64,000 nucleotides of DNA from Peronospora farinosa (GCA_947646735.1 CANTFK010000412.1:62001-126000); one strand, 5' to 3'; counted from the first letter of the stretch, positions 31,820 to 42,989 are shown. Notes: a model not told the origin generated them from the sequence alone. Made by a program: numbers and translations.

Positions 31820-33228
31820 TTACGCTTTCAACGCTTGGATCAAACACAACGACCTACAGAAAAAGTCGATTAAACTTTCTGACATCCCTAGCTTTTCATT
31901 GCTTGGTGTAGCACGTACCATAGGCGCGATGGCCACGTAGAAAAAACCTGCACGCTCTTCATGACATAAAGAATCGCCAAACAGGTCAACAAATTGGCCT
32001 TGGTCGAGTGTGTGGTGCACAGGGTCTTGAGAGTGAAATGCAGCTGACATGTAAAACGCAACCTCGCGCGCCAAATTGAATAGTTTCATGAAGGTAAGAC
32101 GCCGCACACCATCACATGTAACTTCCAGTTCAGGCTTGGTTGTGCCGTCCTTTCTCATACGCCCAACTAGTCGTAGTTTTGACCGGAACATCTCTACCAT
32201 AGAATCCAGGACACGCCGTGCGTCTTTAATAGCGATCCGGCATTCACCCCAATACCGAGTAGTCAGCATCTTTGTCCGCTCCATCTCTGTCTTTTTCTGA
32301 CGCTCCAGCTGTGCCTTGTACATGTTGAGCTCGTTCAAGATAGAATCTGTCCGCGCCACATGAGGACTTCGGTCTTGGAGTCGTAGCTGCGCTCGTGTAG
32401 CCGCCAACTGACTTTGCACATTTGCAATCTCAATTTTTGCTTTTTCCTGCGCCGCTGTAACTTCATTTTTTGCTCGTACACGCACTTCGTCATTTTCAAT
32501 CAACATTCGTTGTAACCGCTTTCGAAGTGTTGCATTTTTCTCTTCCAATGCTGCATTTCCAGCCCGCTCTTTCTTTAAATCAGCTACTAGTGTAGCAGTC
32601 AGTCTTGAGACACAAAAGAAAAGAACATCCACACACACATATCGTCAAACAAGTTTCATAAATATTGCACATCCAGTCTTCAATTCAAAATTGCTACTCA
32701 CGGTCGTGCTCGTTTCCGTGGTTGTGGTGCACAAATCACTGGAAGATCTGCAGGTACCGGAATTGACAAAAGACGAGAAGTTTTTGTTGAGGCATCACTC
32801 GTCAAAGTCCTTGGAATCCCTCTTGTCTCGGAATTGACTTTATTCACTTGAAATGGCAGCACTTCGGCCTCTAGAGCTACAATATCAGCATGACACATTG
32901 CTCCACTTGTAGCTCCAGAGGCAGCATTTGGTGATTGTGGAACAATCTTTTCAGTACAAGCTGATGACTCGTGCCTTTCAATGTCAAACACTAGCTCCCT
33001 CGTTTTAGTGACTTTCACGTGCTGTATGACGATTGACAATGCTTGACCTGTGAGGTCGATCCCATTGACAGACAAGAGCGTGTCTCCTACACGCAACTGT
33101 ACGTCTTTCTCGTGTACTTGTGACACCTGTACTCTCTTATGCTTGTCATGACGTACTTCAAAGCCCAATGTATCGCCATCTCTCATCACGTGAACGCTTA
33201 ACCGTCGAGTATCCGAGCCATGCGTCAT
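31820..33228 (-). CDS. PDZ domain and coiled-coil protein
   Basis: Two exons, 33228-32702 and 32603-31820, with a 98-bp intron beginning GTGAGT, give 436 residues. An N-terminal PDZ-like domain (about residues 5-80; GDTLGFEVRHDK, then LRVGDTLLSVNGIDLTG) is followed by a Ser/Thr-rich linker. A long coiled coil follows (about 180-290; VADLKKERAGNAALEEKNAT), then a globular C-terminus I do not recognise (GQFVDLFGDSLCHEERAGFF, FYVAIAPMV). The PDZ suggests binding of C-terminal peptides in a scaffold. ATG 33228 is chosen because the longer frame begins with GTG. It is divergent from the ankyrin gene with only 93 bp between starts. Confidence 0.8.
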
Positions 33229-33321
33229 TCTTCCGAGGGAAGTTTGAAAAAGAGTGATGTGGTGCACACAAACCGTCGCACAAATCGGTCTTGATCTGAC
33301 TATCTTAATCTAACTATTGGG

Positions 33322-33959
33322 ATGAATCTAAACGTCTGGACAGCAGCAAGTGATGGCGATATGGCAAGTGTCAAAGCATTTCTGGCAAGTGGTGGCGATA
33401 TTAATGCGAAGGATGAAAACGGATACACGCCTTTGTATGTGACAATCAGTATGTACACTTGTGGAAATACACTGACGAGCTGGTCATAGGCAGGCAGCAG
33501 TGAGCTACAGTCACATGGAATTGGTGGTGTTCTTGCTGGCTAGTGGAGCAGAGGTTCAATTGGGTACGTTCTTGAGTGTAGTATGTTATAAAGCTGCTTG
33601 ATGTATGAGCTACTGATGAGGATTGGAGTGGGGTGGGTGGGTATAGGAGACAATGAGATGGATACACCCCTGCATCGATGCGAAACGGTTGAATGTGCTA
33701 AGGTGTTGCTGGACCACGGGGCAGAGATGAATGTACGCAATTCCGAAGGACAAACGGTGAGATGGCAATGTGTAGAGTATAGAGAAGAGGAATTGATTCA
33801 TGTAATTGATGGTGGGAATAGCCGTATGATGTTGCTATTGAGGACGAAAACGAAGAGCTCAAGACGTTGTACGACAATCTCGGCGCTGAAAAGTCGAACA
33901 TGATTGTGGAAGAGGAGGAGGACGGGAGGTTTCCAAATGGCGTCGAATGGGAAGAATAG
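33322..33959 (+). CDS. Small ankyrin-repeat protein
   Basis: Four exons, 33322-33434, 33490-33563, 33650-33756 and 33822-33959, with introns of 55, 86 and 65 bp, give 143 residues. Three ankyrin repeats can be read: VWTAASDGDMASVKAFLASG then DENGYTPL; AVSYSHMELVVFLLASGAEV; and MDTPLHRCETVECAKVLLDH then NSEGQT. A short acidic tail follows (EDENEELKTLYDNLG, EEEEDGRFPNGVEWEE). Each exon border falls between or inside repeats and keeps frame. It is a protein-interaction module of unknown partner, similar in form to small fungal and oomycete ankyrin proteins. Confidence 0.85.
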
Positions 33960-34306
33960 AGTGTTTGCATGGTCTAGTTGGACTGTGAAGAGAACGTTAT
34001 CATAAATATGAAGAAGAGTCCTTTGTCGCTTCAAATACGAACGGCTGGTTCTTGTTTACTACCACTACAACTTGTATCTGAATGCGTTCACTCAGCAAGA
34101 GGTTGTCAACATGATCCGCTGTCACACGTTCAGTCTCATTATATCATTTAAGAATCATTGTGAACACTTTTTGCAAAAGGAGCTACATGCACGAGCAAAC
34201 GTATCATTGCTATTCCTTCTTTCACTTTGCTCAATACAAAGCAGATTATCGACTAACGTTGGTGACTGGAATTCCTTCCCCTGCAATTCTGTCCACCCAT
34301 TTTCAT

Positions 34307-35707
34307 TCACTCTAGGATGGCTACATCAGAGCTGAACACACCCTTTTTCGCTCGGTCCTCGACGACGGAGCAGGCATTACGCACCATTGACACTGCAGCA
34401 TTTTGCGTCAACTTTGACTCACAAAGGTCCATCAACGTTCCAGCGTATTTCAGGCTGTAGCTATTGATTCCGCCTGTAAAGGAGCAAAAAGTGGTGAAAC
34501 TGCGGGTGATATCCTCGTAGCACTCAGAGTTCTTTAACTCTGTGACTCGAAGCAAAGGTACTCCATCTTGCTGCTCATATAGAGCGTGAATCGTCTCGAA
34601 TACCTCGTCAACTGCTTCCCGAGTTTGAATAGCTGCAATGACTTTGTTGCCAAAGTTACGTCGATCTTTTCCTGGTGAAGCTCGCAGGTAGCGGTAGAAC
34701 TCCACGACAAGATCCACATCCCGGGCATCCACAGCGCTGTCAAATGGTGCAGCATTAGTTCCACTAGTCGAGAGTGTGTCGGTATCATCACTATAAGACT
34801 CATCATTCGAGTCTTTGTCATAAGTGGACAGATAATTGCCAACGATCTCATTCCTAAGCTTTGATGACCCGAACGCCTTTACGTGGCTTTTTGATGTCGC
34901 ATTCTTGACTCGGTGGAACTGCATCTTGAGTGACTCATCCGACAGATCCGTGAGATCGCTGTCTTCCATCCAGTTGACAGAGTACAAGTCACCGAGACAC
35001 GAGTTAATCCGTTTGCCATTCACTTCATCCATAGGAGGACAATAGGTCGCCCACGAGGACTCAAAACCGTTTGCAGCCGTCGTCACGAATGCATTAATGG
35101 TTTTCAAAAAGCTGTTCGAGAACATGGAGCCCGACTCGCAGGCTTCCATGTAAAACACGAGCTCTTTGTACATTTTCCTATCGTACATTCTCTGCATCGT
35201 TTGCTTGAGTCTCGAAGCTGAGAGCGGCTTCATGTGCGGAAAATAGACGTTTCCACGAGAGCCATGGTCGATAAAGTTGACAAAGACACGATCATCTGCA
35301 GTACTATTGAGCACCTTCTTATTGAACGCACCAGAGCTATTGCCTGTAAGGACGTTTAAAAACGTCTCAGGGGTCACTTCGACACCGCGAAAATTGATAT
35401 TGCAGCCTTTGTAGACATCCACAGGCTGCAAAATCGCGTCTGATGCGTTCTTCATAGTGGGTTTATTAAATAACTGGCCTGGAAACGGATTGCGTTCGTG
35501 CCAGGCGACGTCATCAAACATCATGAGCACGACGTTCTCAGCTGGAATGCCATGGCGACGTACAACGTGATAAGCATGACAGGCATCTGATTGATGCCGA
35601 TAATTACTGTAACCGCTAGAACCAGCTACGATAACTGCCCAATGTTCAGCATGGACTCGGAAAGAGCAAGCGTAGCACTGCAGTAGTAAACACGAGCATA
35701 AGAGCTG
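34307..35707 (-). CDS. Legumain-like cysteine protease (peptidase C13), start unresolved
   Basis: The frame contains the C13 core: HWAVIVAGSSGYSNYRHQSD, then NVVLMMFDDVAWHERNPFPG, catalytic His in FVNFIDHGSRGNVYFP, and catalytic Cys in ELVFYMEACESGSMF. ATYCPPMDEVNGKRINSCLG and a C-terminal pro-domain-like region (CSFTGGINSYSLKYAGTLMD) follow. These are legumain features, distinguishing it from GPI8. Family members are secreted or vacuolar Asn-specific proteases. The open frame reaches 35707 and begins with a hydrophobic leader (QLLCSCLLLQCYACSFRVHA) resembling a signal peptide, but it has no ATG. An overlapping ATG in another frame (35711) would reach it with a single-base shift, or a short first exon is missing. 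Confidence 0.87.
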   Translation of the reverse strand, partial: QLLCSCLLLQCYACSFRVHAEHWAVIVAGSSGYSNYRHQSDACHAYHVVRRHGIPAENVVLMMFDDVAWHERNPFPGQLFNKPTMKNASDAILQPVDVYKGCNINFRGVEVTPETFLNVLTGNSSGAFNKKVLNSTADDRVFVNFIDHGSRGNVYFPHMKPLSASRLKQTMQRMYDRKMYKELVFYMEACESGSMFSNSFLKTINAFVTTAANGFESSWATYCPPMDEVNGKRINSCLGDLYSVNWMEDSDLTDLSDESLKMQFHRVKNATSKSHVKAFGSSKLRNEIVGNYLSTYDKDSNDESYSDDTDTLSTSGTNAAPFDSAVDARDVDLVVEFYRYLRASPGKDRRNFGNKVIAAIQTREAVDEVFETIHALYEQQDGVPLLRVTELKNSECYEDITRSFTTFCSFTGGINSYSLKYAGTLMDLCESKLTQNAAVSMVRNACSVVEDRAKKGVFSSDVAILE

Positions 35708-35711
35708 TCAT

Positions 35712-36345
35712 CTCTGTAAAATGGGTACGAAAGGATAAACAACAGATGGATACATGTGTGTAAAGTACATAAATGTATCTATCCGACTTGTCAACCCTTA
35801 GCTAGTGTCAATTAACACATATCAATTATCTGAGACGCCGTTACGAACCGACACTTATCGAGTAGCTAATGATTGGCAAGAGTTGGTTACTAACTCGAAG
35901 CGGATCCGTACGTCACTGCCTGTAATAATCAATACATTTCTAATCTGAGTCTCCCTCCTCCCACCACCTTTCATATCGAATATACTCCCTCCAGTCCTAC
36001 TACTGTATGTATTTCTAATGGACATAGCCCATCCAGTGTCTACCCGGCTATCCCCTCCCCGCGTCACGCGAGACGTGTTTTTACTCAAACTCTAAATTTA
36101 GACTTCTCACTTATACTGACTACCTCGGATTTCTAAACGTTTAGAAACCCACAAACGGAGCTCCTCAACGACAGACGAAAGTCATTGTCGTTCTACCATT
36201 ACTCTCCAGTCGTACAGAGGAACTTTTACGACCACATCCAAGCACATTGACGCGATTCAATTCAACAGGTGGATACATCTGTATCATATTATCTCTGTAT
36301 CTAATTTTCGAGTCTATTATTGCACAGCAAAGCATCAAAAAAAGG
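35712..36345. promoter_or_regulatory. Divergent intergenic region, no gene seen
   Basis: The spacer between the legumain-like gene (-) and GPCR-INPP4 (+) presumably holds both promoters. An open frame precedes the receptor ATG back to 36247 but lacks a start codon. No RNA gene was seen. Confidence 0.45.
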
Positions 36346-39300
36346 ATGCGAAGACGAAGACCACAAGTGTTTCTACTGATGCTCGTAGTCTCAATAGCTG
36401 ATAGAATACAGGGACATAATGCTTCAAGTGTGACAATAGTTGATACAACGGAACCAGATGATTGCTCGGCTTGCTGTGTATCAATGACATCAACGGTGTC
36501 TCCTGCACGTGCAACTTTAGCAGGAGGAGACCCGGATCTATCGCTCGTTTGTTGCAATGAACATCAACCAAGAGATCTCTTTGGAACAACACATGGAGAG
36601 TGTAGTGGTCTACCATGCTGTCAATATAGTGGAAGAAAAGCTCAGAACCATCAAGCGTGGTACCCGTGCGTGGCTTTCCCCACGTGTCAAGAGGATTCCA
36701 ACAAACAGGCATTCTGCAATGGACAAAAGTTTTGGTCTTATACAGAAGGTTACGACTGGTCGTGTACAGATGAATGTTGCAATGGACTTGTGCTGGACTC
36801 GAACGTCTGGCGTGGTGTTGAGAATATTTATCCCGGACAGACAAACGGTACTTTTGGTGTTCGTGTCACGCCCACGGACTTTGTAGATGTATTTTACCCT
36901 AAAGGTATGGCCGGAAAGATTTATACTGTACATCAGATTATGCTCGCTAGTCCTCCAGGCTACAATTTTACAAAAGGCTGCTCGTGTTATTTGGAACGAC
37001 TGCCGAACGTGTCGGCTCTTGTACAGCGTCAGAGCACAAACTGTGAGGTGTCAACTTTTTTTGGTGAGAACAAAACGTACTTGACGGTGGATATTACTGA
37101 AGAATACCGGACGGACGATACATTTGTGTTTCTTTTTGATGGGGTGGTGACGCCAACTGGAATAAATGACAGCGCTAGTTTTACGACTAACGTGACGTAC
37201 ACGACGGATACGAATCTCACGCCCGTGTACTTTATTTACAACGACTCAGAAAATACTGCCTTTGGCACATATGTGCGCGTCACGGATTTGACGAGCGCAA
37301 CTCTTTCGAGTGGTATATTTCTCCCGGAAAATGTTTACCCAGGCAACTCTGGCAACGCTAGTCTCGCTTTCTACACGGATGCCAACATACCGGAGAATAG
37401 TTCGATCACGGTGACATTCAGCTCCATGTGGGGATTTGTTAGTGACGCTGTGTGGTCTTGGGAGGTTCGCCCGCTTGTACCTTTGATCTCAAAAGACTCT
37501 TTAGCATTGACGACAGCTGCTACAACCGAGCATGTAGACGAAAAAACGAACAGGTTCTCGTCAGTGTCATACTCGTCTTTGAATAACTCGTGGACACTTG
37601 TCGTCGAAGAACCAATCTATATTGGCTGGGTTAGTCTCAGTGTGGACAGAGTAAAGAACCCATCGGTCGTGTTTTCAGGATTGAACGCGATTTCCATAAA
37701 GATTCACAACGCCCAAGGTTTATTTATTATTGGTGGAACATTCTCGGCCGTGTTGGTGAATCTGACATCGGGCGCTACTGCGAGTCCGTACAACTACGTC
37801 ACTATGGTCGTACTCGTAGGGTCTCTAGTATTCTGCTGTGTGGCCATTCGGAAAAACGGACTGTCCTTCTCACTGGGCTCCATTTGGACCGATATTACAG
37901 CTATCTGTACTGTGCTGGCGTTGGCTACAGCCATTGTGAACAACTTTATCTGGTTTTTCACTCGTGGCAGCACTTACTTCTACATTATGCACGTGTACCT
38001 GTGCTTCACGTTCACGATGCTAACAGCGGTGTGCTTTCACTGGGGAACAGTGCTTAGCTTACGTCTACGAAAATTGCCAAAGGTTACTGCATCAATAGCA
38101 TTCGTGGTGCTGAACGTTCTCTTTTACGCGTTCCAGATTGGCTACCTACTCAATTACCAGGCATTGATCTCGCGCGTGTATGAGTCCGAGAACGATGTCA
38201 CTACACTTGCGTATCAGCAGTGCCATGAAAACACGGACATGTCCTCCATTGTATTTTCCGAGATCCAGGGCTATCTGTGGGCGTGCTACGCCGAAAACGA
38301 CGATGACTTTTTTCTGGTTTCGACGTCAGTCACGTACGGAATTTTCCTCGTCCTAACATTTGTCGTTATGGCATTGGGCGTAATGGTAATGCGTCGTGGT
38401 AAGTTGTTGCTTGGCAATGCGTCAGGTCCCCACCAAATTGTCTTGATAAAGGCTTTGCGTCTATACTATGCGCTTATTGGTATCGTCACGCTGGTGTATC
38501 TCCTCTCATGGATTTTCCAGCTTATTTCGCGAACCACACGCGGAATCGCGTATCCGTGGTTTTATATTTTTACGGTGTGGTTACCATGCTCCATTCCTCC
38601 GTGCTGTATAATCTCGTTGCAGTGGAACGCTACAGCGCAGTCCTTGCGGGAAGCCAATCGAGAGGCTTCCGGCGACTGCAGTCCTTTATCGGAGTCGGAC
38701 TATGGAGAGATCCGTACTCCAAACCTTACTTTTAGTACAACGGACCGATGGACGGAAGGTTCACGAGAGAAGATTGAGGAGTTCATGGCAGAAGAAGCTA
38801 CAGTCGATGCAGGACCGAGCAGGCGTTTTCAGACGAACTCGACGATCTCGCCTACTGATGATTATGTCGGCCTCTCTATGGCCCTGGAGATGAATGAAGA
38901 CTTCACCCATGGCTGCTTTATTGCCATTCAGCGATTAGAAGTAGAGGATGGAAGAGACAGCGGGTCCTCCACATGGCGACAAATCAGCAACACCGATACG
39001 GTGATGGCTAGCGTGAAGGATTTAGCACCGATCGTGCTGCCCCACCAGCAACGATACTTGTACACGTTCTTGTCAGTGCCACGTATTCCAGTTAGTGCCG
39101 CCGCAGAGAAGATTCGTATGGTGGTGTATGCGCTTACCTCAGGTCTTGCATCATCATTGAACCACGCAGATCATTCAGAGATAACTGCCGCCGAAGTTTT
39201 GGCTGCTTTGGAGCGAACGCAAAGTAGCCGCGACTTGGGCGACGACGGTGACAGCCAACACGCACTGGACTCATCACTGGTAGAGATGGAGGCATTGAGC

Positions 39301-41892
39301 GGCTTCCAAAGCTCACAGGTTATTGACGAACTCTTTGAGATGGAGTCCCCAGGATCTGTTGATGATGTCGACTCACGAGAGAGCAGATCCGATTTGAACT
39401 CGGGCATTTCGATGGTACCGCACACTTTTAGAGTAGTCGCAGAGTTCACGGTGTCTACAGGTGCTCTAGCGACGGCAGGCGCGCGCACGGAGCAAACAAT
39501 TCTGACAGCCACTGAAGACTCGTACAAACACTTTGGTCCTAGCGCGGCGCCGCCGAAGCTGCTTGTAAATACAGTGATTCCCAAGACGGCGGGGGCAAAA
39601 TATGGCTTCAATGGTGTCGAGGGTGGTCTCCGTCCAGCGGTGTCGGCGATCAGCAAGCAGTACCACATTCGTGAACAAGGTCTATTGGTTGTAGAAGACC
39701 TCACTGAAAGCCGTTTTAGCAACTGGATTCCACGACAGATTCTGGAGATCCTGATTCGGTATCGCACTAAGGAGCTTCTGATTGCCGAAAACGATCTCGC
39801 TCGTCTAGAAGCGTATGACCGTCAACGACAAAAAGGGTCGGAACGTGGCATCTACGAGAATTTGATAAAGCAAATCCAAGATGACGGCGACCTTAACCAT
39901 TGTCGGGAGTGGATGCTTCATCGGTGTCACGAGCACAAGGAGTATGTAGAGCTTCTTCGTCAGTTGCGACGCGTGTATGTACTCCGCGATCAACGAAAAC
40001 TGTACTTCAAGGCTAGCACGGAGAAAAAGAACGCACAACTGCGATTCCTACCGATCAACTTGCACTTGCAAGAGATGTGGGTTGGTAATGCTGATACTGT
40101 GGCACAAAACAGTTTGGGTAGCAGCGGTACCTCCGATATCAACACTAGTGCAGCTGTATACGATATCGTGACTGTGGGTGCCATGGCAGCGCACGTGTAC
40201 AAGTTCAAGAATGGTGGCATTTTTGGTATGGAGGAGCAGCATGCAAAGCTTAGGCCTCGAGTGCGAGAACCACAGGGGCCGACTGGTACACACCATCAAA
40301 CGCCGCTTTGGACAGAGCCCGAGCAGAAGGCGGATGAAATGGAGTGGGTACTTGGCAAGCGAATGGACGTGTGTTTCCCGCAAGCAGTGGCAGCGCTGGT
40401 CACTGCGTTCACACGCAAGATCGATTTGGCGTTGCAGCATGCCCGACCAGAACAGGGTCAGGCTATGCTGGAACAGCTTAGTCAACTGGGTTTCTTGTTT
40501 AACGTCGAAAGTTTGGTATCGACGCACGGCAACGAGGCGGGTATGTTGGAGGATATGGCTGGTGCTGTCAATGAGCTGCGCCATGTTCGTTTTGTTTTGG
40601 TGAATGAACAAGACGAAGTTAGCGAGACGGATGCGGAGGTCAGCGGTAACAAGTCGCCGCGACCAGTATCGTACCATCTTGAGGAGGAATCCAAGCGCAA
40701 TCCGTCGTCATCTTTTCTCTCAAAATTAAGTACCAGCTCCCATGAAGCCGCAGGCAGCGATAGTGACGAGAAACGTTTACTAGACCCGCAGGCGACGCAG
40801 CGTCAATCCATGCACCTGGAGTCTGCAGTCTCATCCAGCTCGACAAATTCCACTAACTCGACAGGTATTGGCGGTGTGGTCGACGTGGATGTTTTCACAA
40901 GCATCAACGATGCACTCTCAGAGACAAGCTCGGGGAACGCAAGAGATTCCGAGAGTTCTAGTGGAAGGTCGTCATCAAGAGAGGAGCACCCAATGTCGTC
41001 CCAGCCATCGTCATTTAGCGGTGTTGGTCAGCGGTTGCTGAGTAAGTTCATCAAGGCCCGCAACCATCGACTACTGGGTGGACCTGGTGGTAACTGGGAC
41101 AACGTGCAGTCACTGGCTCCAGCATCTGTGGACAAGTTGTTCCCATTCACCCACCTGGTCATTCGCGTCAAATTGCGGTCTGGAAAAGTCAAGCTGACCA
41201 AAGCGCTTCGACACGGTGGGTTTATCAAGGTATGCCCCGTGTTGTTTACACAGGGCATCAACGAAAAGCAAACGTTAGCGAACAACACGGGCTCTTCAGT
41301 GACAAGACTGCAGGACATCATCAACGCCACTAGCCTCAGGACGCTACGTAACTACTGCGATCGCTACTGCAATTACACATCGATGCGTCAGATGCAAGCA
41401 GCCCAGCAACAGGAGCGACAACGAGATCATTCGACTGGTTCTACACGTCCACGACCACCATCGTCGCCGAATACAGTTGTTACTCCGTCCGGTCCATCCC
41501 GTGAAAAAGTGTATCGTATCCTCGGCGAGCTGGATAAGCTGATCGGTGCGGCCGGAAGACAGGCACGAAAAAAGCGCCCGGAAATTCTGCAGCTGAGCTC
41601 AGATTTGTGTCGCTACATATCTGGTGGTCGCGTGACAGTGTGTAAATCTGCGAAGGATCGAACAGGAATGTCCGTCACGCTGGAGCAGGGTCGTATTCTT
41701 GTACAACACCACGGGCTTCGCGAGCACAAGAAAGCAGATATTGTGTCAGTCATGCGGTCTGAAGGTGTGCGTATTGAGAACGCCTTGAAAAACACGGGTC
41801 GACGTGTTTTCGCTTTCAACGCGTTGCAGCGGTCGCTGCTTCCCGAGGAGTACCGCTGTCCACCGCGAACGAGCGGCCGCAATGTGTCGTAA
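36346..41892 (+). CDS. GPCR-INPP4 fusion: seven-helix receptor with inositol polyphosphate 4-phosphatase domain
   Basis: Single exon, 1848 residues from ATG 36346 (the frame extends upstream only to a TTG). A signal peptide (MRRRRPQVFLLMLVVSIADR) leads a Cys-rich, N-glycosylation-rich ectodomain of about 455 residues. Seven hydrophobic helices follow at about residues 481-760 (first VTMVVLVGSLVFCCVAI, last WFYIFTVWLPCSIPPCCIIS). A long cytosolic part ends with an INPP4-type catalytic domain whose CX5R loop CKSAKDRTG (residues about 1765-1773, at 41641) is intact. INPP4 enzymes remove the 4-phosphate from PI(3,4)P2. Receptor-enzyme fusions of this kind are the oomycete GPCR-bigrams, better known as GPCR-PIPK. 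A plausible model is a receptor that directly controls PI(3,4)P2 at the membrane. Ligand and G-protein coupling are unknown. Confidence 0.9.
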   Translation: MRRRRPQVFLLMLVVSIADRIQGHNASSVTIVDTTEPDDCSACCVSMTSTVSPARATLAGGDPDLSLVCCNEHQPRDLFGTTHGECSGLPCCQYSGRKAQNHQAWYPCVAFPTCQEDSNKQAFCNGQKFWSYTEGYDWSCTDECCNGLVLDSNVWRGVENIYPGQTNGTFGVRVTPTDFVDVFYPKGMAGKIYTVHQIMLASPPGYNFTKGCSCYLERLPNVSALVQRQSTNCEVSTFFGENKTYLTVDITEEYRTDDTFVFLFDGVVTPTGINDSASFTTNVTYTTDTNLTPVYFIYNDSENTAFGTYVRVTDLTSATLSSGIFLPENVYPGNSGNASLAFYTDANIPENSSITVTFSSMWGFVSDAVWSWEVRPLVPLISKDSLALTTAATTEHVDEKTNRFSSVSYSSLNNSWTLVVEEPIYIGWVSLSVDRVKNPSVVFSGLNAISIKIHNAQGLFIIGGTFSAVLVNLTSGATASPYNYVTMVVLVGSLVFCCVAIRKNGLSFSLGSIWTDITAICTVLALATAIVNNFIWFFTRGSTYFYIMHVYLCFTFTMLTAVCFHWGTVLSLRLRKLPKVTASIAFVVLNVLFYAFQIGYLLNYQALISRVYESENDVTTLAYQQCHENTDMSSIVFSEIQGYLWACYAENDDDFFLVSTSVTYGIFLVLTFVVMALGVMVMRRGKLLLGNASGPHQIVLIKALRLYYALIGIVTLVYLLSWIFQLISRTTRGIAYPWFYIFTVWLPCSIPPCCIISLQWNATAQSLREANREASGDCSPLSESDYGEIRTPNLTFSTTDRWTEGSREKIEEFMAEEATVDAGPSRRFQTNSTISPTDDYVGLSMALEMNEDFTHGCFIAIQRLEVEDGRDSGSSTWRQISNTDTVMASVKDLAPIVLPHQQRYLYTFLSVPRIPVSAAAEKIRMVVYALTSGLASSLNHADHSEITAAEVLAALERTQSSRDLGDDGDSQHALDSSLVEMEALSGFQSSQVIDELFEMESPGSVDDVDSRESRSDLNSGISMVPHTFRVVAEFTVSTGALATAGARTEQTILTATEDSYKHFGPSAAPPKLLVNTVIPKTAGAKYGFNGVEGGLRPAVSAISKQYHIREQGLLVVEDLTESRFSNWIPRQILEILIRYRTKELLIAENDLARLEAYDRQRQKGSERGIYENLIKQIQDDGDLNHCREWMLHRCHEHKEYVELLRQLRRVYVLRDQRKLYFKASTEKKNAQLRFLPINLHLQEMWVGNADTVAQNSLGSSGTSDINTSAAVYDIVTVGAMAAHVYKFKNGGIFGMEEQHAKLRPRVREPQGPTGTHHQTPLWTEPEQKADEMEWVLGKRMDVCFPQAVAALVTAFTRKIDLALQHARPEQGQAMLEQLSQLGFLFNVESLVSTHGNEAGMLEDMAGAVNELRHVRFVLVNEQDEVSETDAEVSGNKSPRPVSYHLEEESKRNPSSSFLSKLSTSSHEAAGSDSDEKRLLDPQATQRQSMHLESAVSSSSTNSTNSTGIGGVVDVDVFTSINDALSETSSGNARDSESSSGRSSSREEHPMSSQPSSFSGVGQRLLSKFIKARNHRLLGGPGGNWDNVQSLAPASVDKLFPFTHLVIRVKLRSGKVKLTKALRHGGFIKVCPVLFTQGINEKQTLANNTGSSVTRLQDIINATSLRTLRNYCDRYCNYTSMRQMQAAQQQERQRDHSTGSTRPRPPSSPNTVVTPSGPSREKVYRILGELDKLIGAAGRQARKKRPEILQLSSDLCRYISGGRVTVCKSAKDRTGMSVTLEQGRILVQHHGLREHKKADIVSVMRSEGVRIENALKNTGRRVFAFNALQRSLLPEEYRCPPRTSGRNVS

Positions 41893-42194
41893 ATCAACGA
41901 CCGTCTCTCCTAATCAGAGATGAGAACACACGAAGCAGATCTTATTGACAGCTAGCTGGAAAGAGATGATTATAAGTCCCAGCTAGCATTTTGATGTAGA
42001 ATTTTGATGGGGAATGGAGCAGCAAACAGCCCGCCGAATTTTTTAAGGGTTTTTGCGTGTGTCGGCGGGTTTCTCGTTCCTTCCTTTACTGCTGATACGT
42101 GTACTAGTTAAAAAAGAAAAGCCAACAAGTAATGCTAACTTACATCACATGACACGTTATCAACTCGATCCTGCCGTGGCCACTCTCATGTCAT
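41893..42194. other. Convergent intergenic region, no gene seen
   Basis: About 300 bp separates the ends of GPCR-INPP4 and EMC4. Only 3-prime flanking sequence is apparent. Confidence 0.45.
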
Positions 42195-42989
42195 TTACTG
42201 ACTGAGACTGTAGGCAAACGACGATGTCTCGACTGCTTGCTTAATAGGCAGCAGCCACGTCCAATCAGCACTCGTTGTGGGCAATAACCCCAGGTTGGAA
42301 CACTTGTACACACCCATAGCAGCACCCACCAAACTCCCAGCCATATAAATAGCTTTAGGCTGCGTCAGATCAATAATCCCGTCATTCACTGAGGCAAAAG
42401 CTAGTAGAAAAACAAGTAATTGCAACAAACAAAACACAAAACACAAAACACAAAGGTGAGTCATAATGGTCAATTACTAGAATCCTTTTAGAGAGTAAAA
42501 AAAAAGAGCCTACCGTTCTTCATATTAAAGAGAGACTTGGTCGTATTCATGACAATCATGGCCGTGATCATAATACTAAAGATATTAATAGAGTTGCCAC
42601 TCATCCACATCATAAACCCCGTCTGAAGTAAACTCTTAAAAGGACCCATGCCAATTTCCATGGCCCGCTATTGTGTGTATATAAAAAGTACACTATTAGC
42701 AAAGGTTTTTTGTTTTTGTTTTCAATGTGACCATCACTCGTACGTGAGAATGATTGTAGTACCTTTTTTTTCAGCTCGGACGTGTTGGTCGTGGCTTTAA
42801 TGACGGTTCCAGTGGAATCCTAGAGGTTAAAAAAAGACGATACATTAGAGAAGAAGGAGAAGAGAGGAGAGGAGGGACTTGTACCTTGTTGAAAGAGACG
42901 CCTTTGATGTATCCCACAGGCTCGAGTTTGTGCGGCATGTCGCTCTCGCGACCGTCATTAAGTTGCATGTGCCATTTACGTTGCTCCAT
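42195..42989 (-). CDS. EMC4: ER membrane protein complex subunit 4 (EMC4/TMEM85)
   Basis: Four exons, 42989-42885, 42819-42763, 42667-42514 and 42400-42195, all GT-AG, give 173 residues. EMC4 is part of the ER insertase that places tail-anchored and multipass proteins into the membrane. The conserved core is plain: RAMEIGMGPFKSLLQTGFMM, then WMSGNSINIFSIMITAMIVM, then MAGSLVGAAMGVYKCSNLGL and LPTTSADW. Two to three membrane segments are visible. Length is near that of other EMC4 proteins. All exon joints keep frame and the intron sizes (48-113 bp) are typical of this window. Confidence 0.94.

Noticed and set aside
40048..40677. Minus-strand ORF of 209 codons
   Set aside because: It is antisense to GPCR-INPP4 with no independent support.
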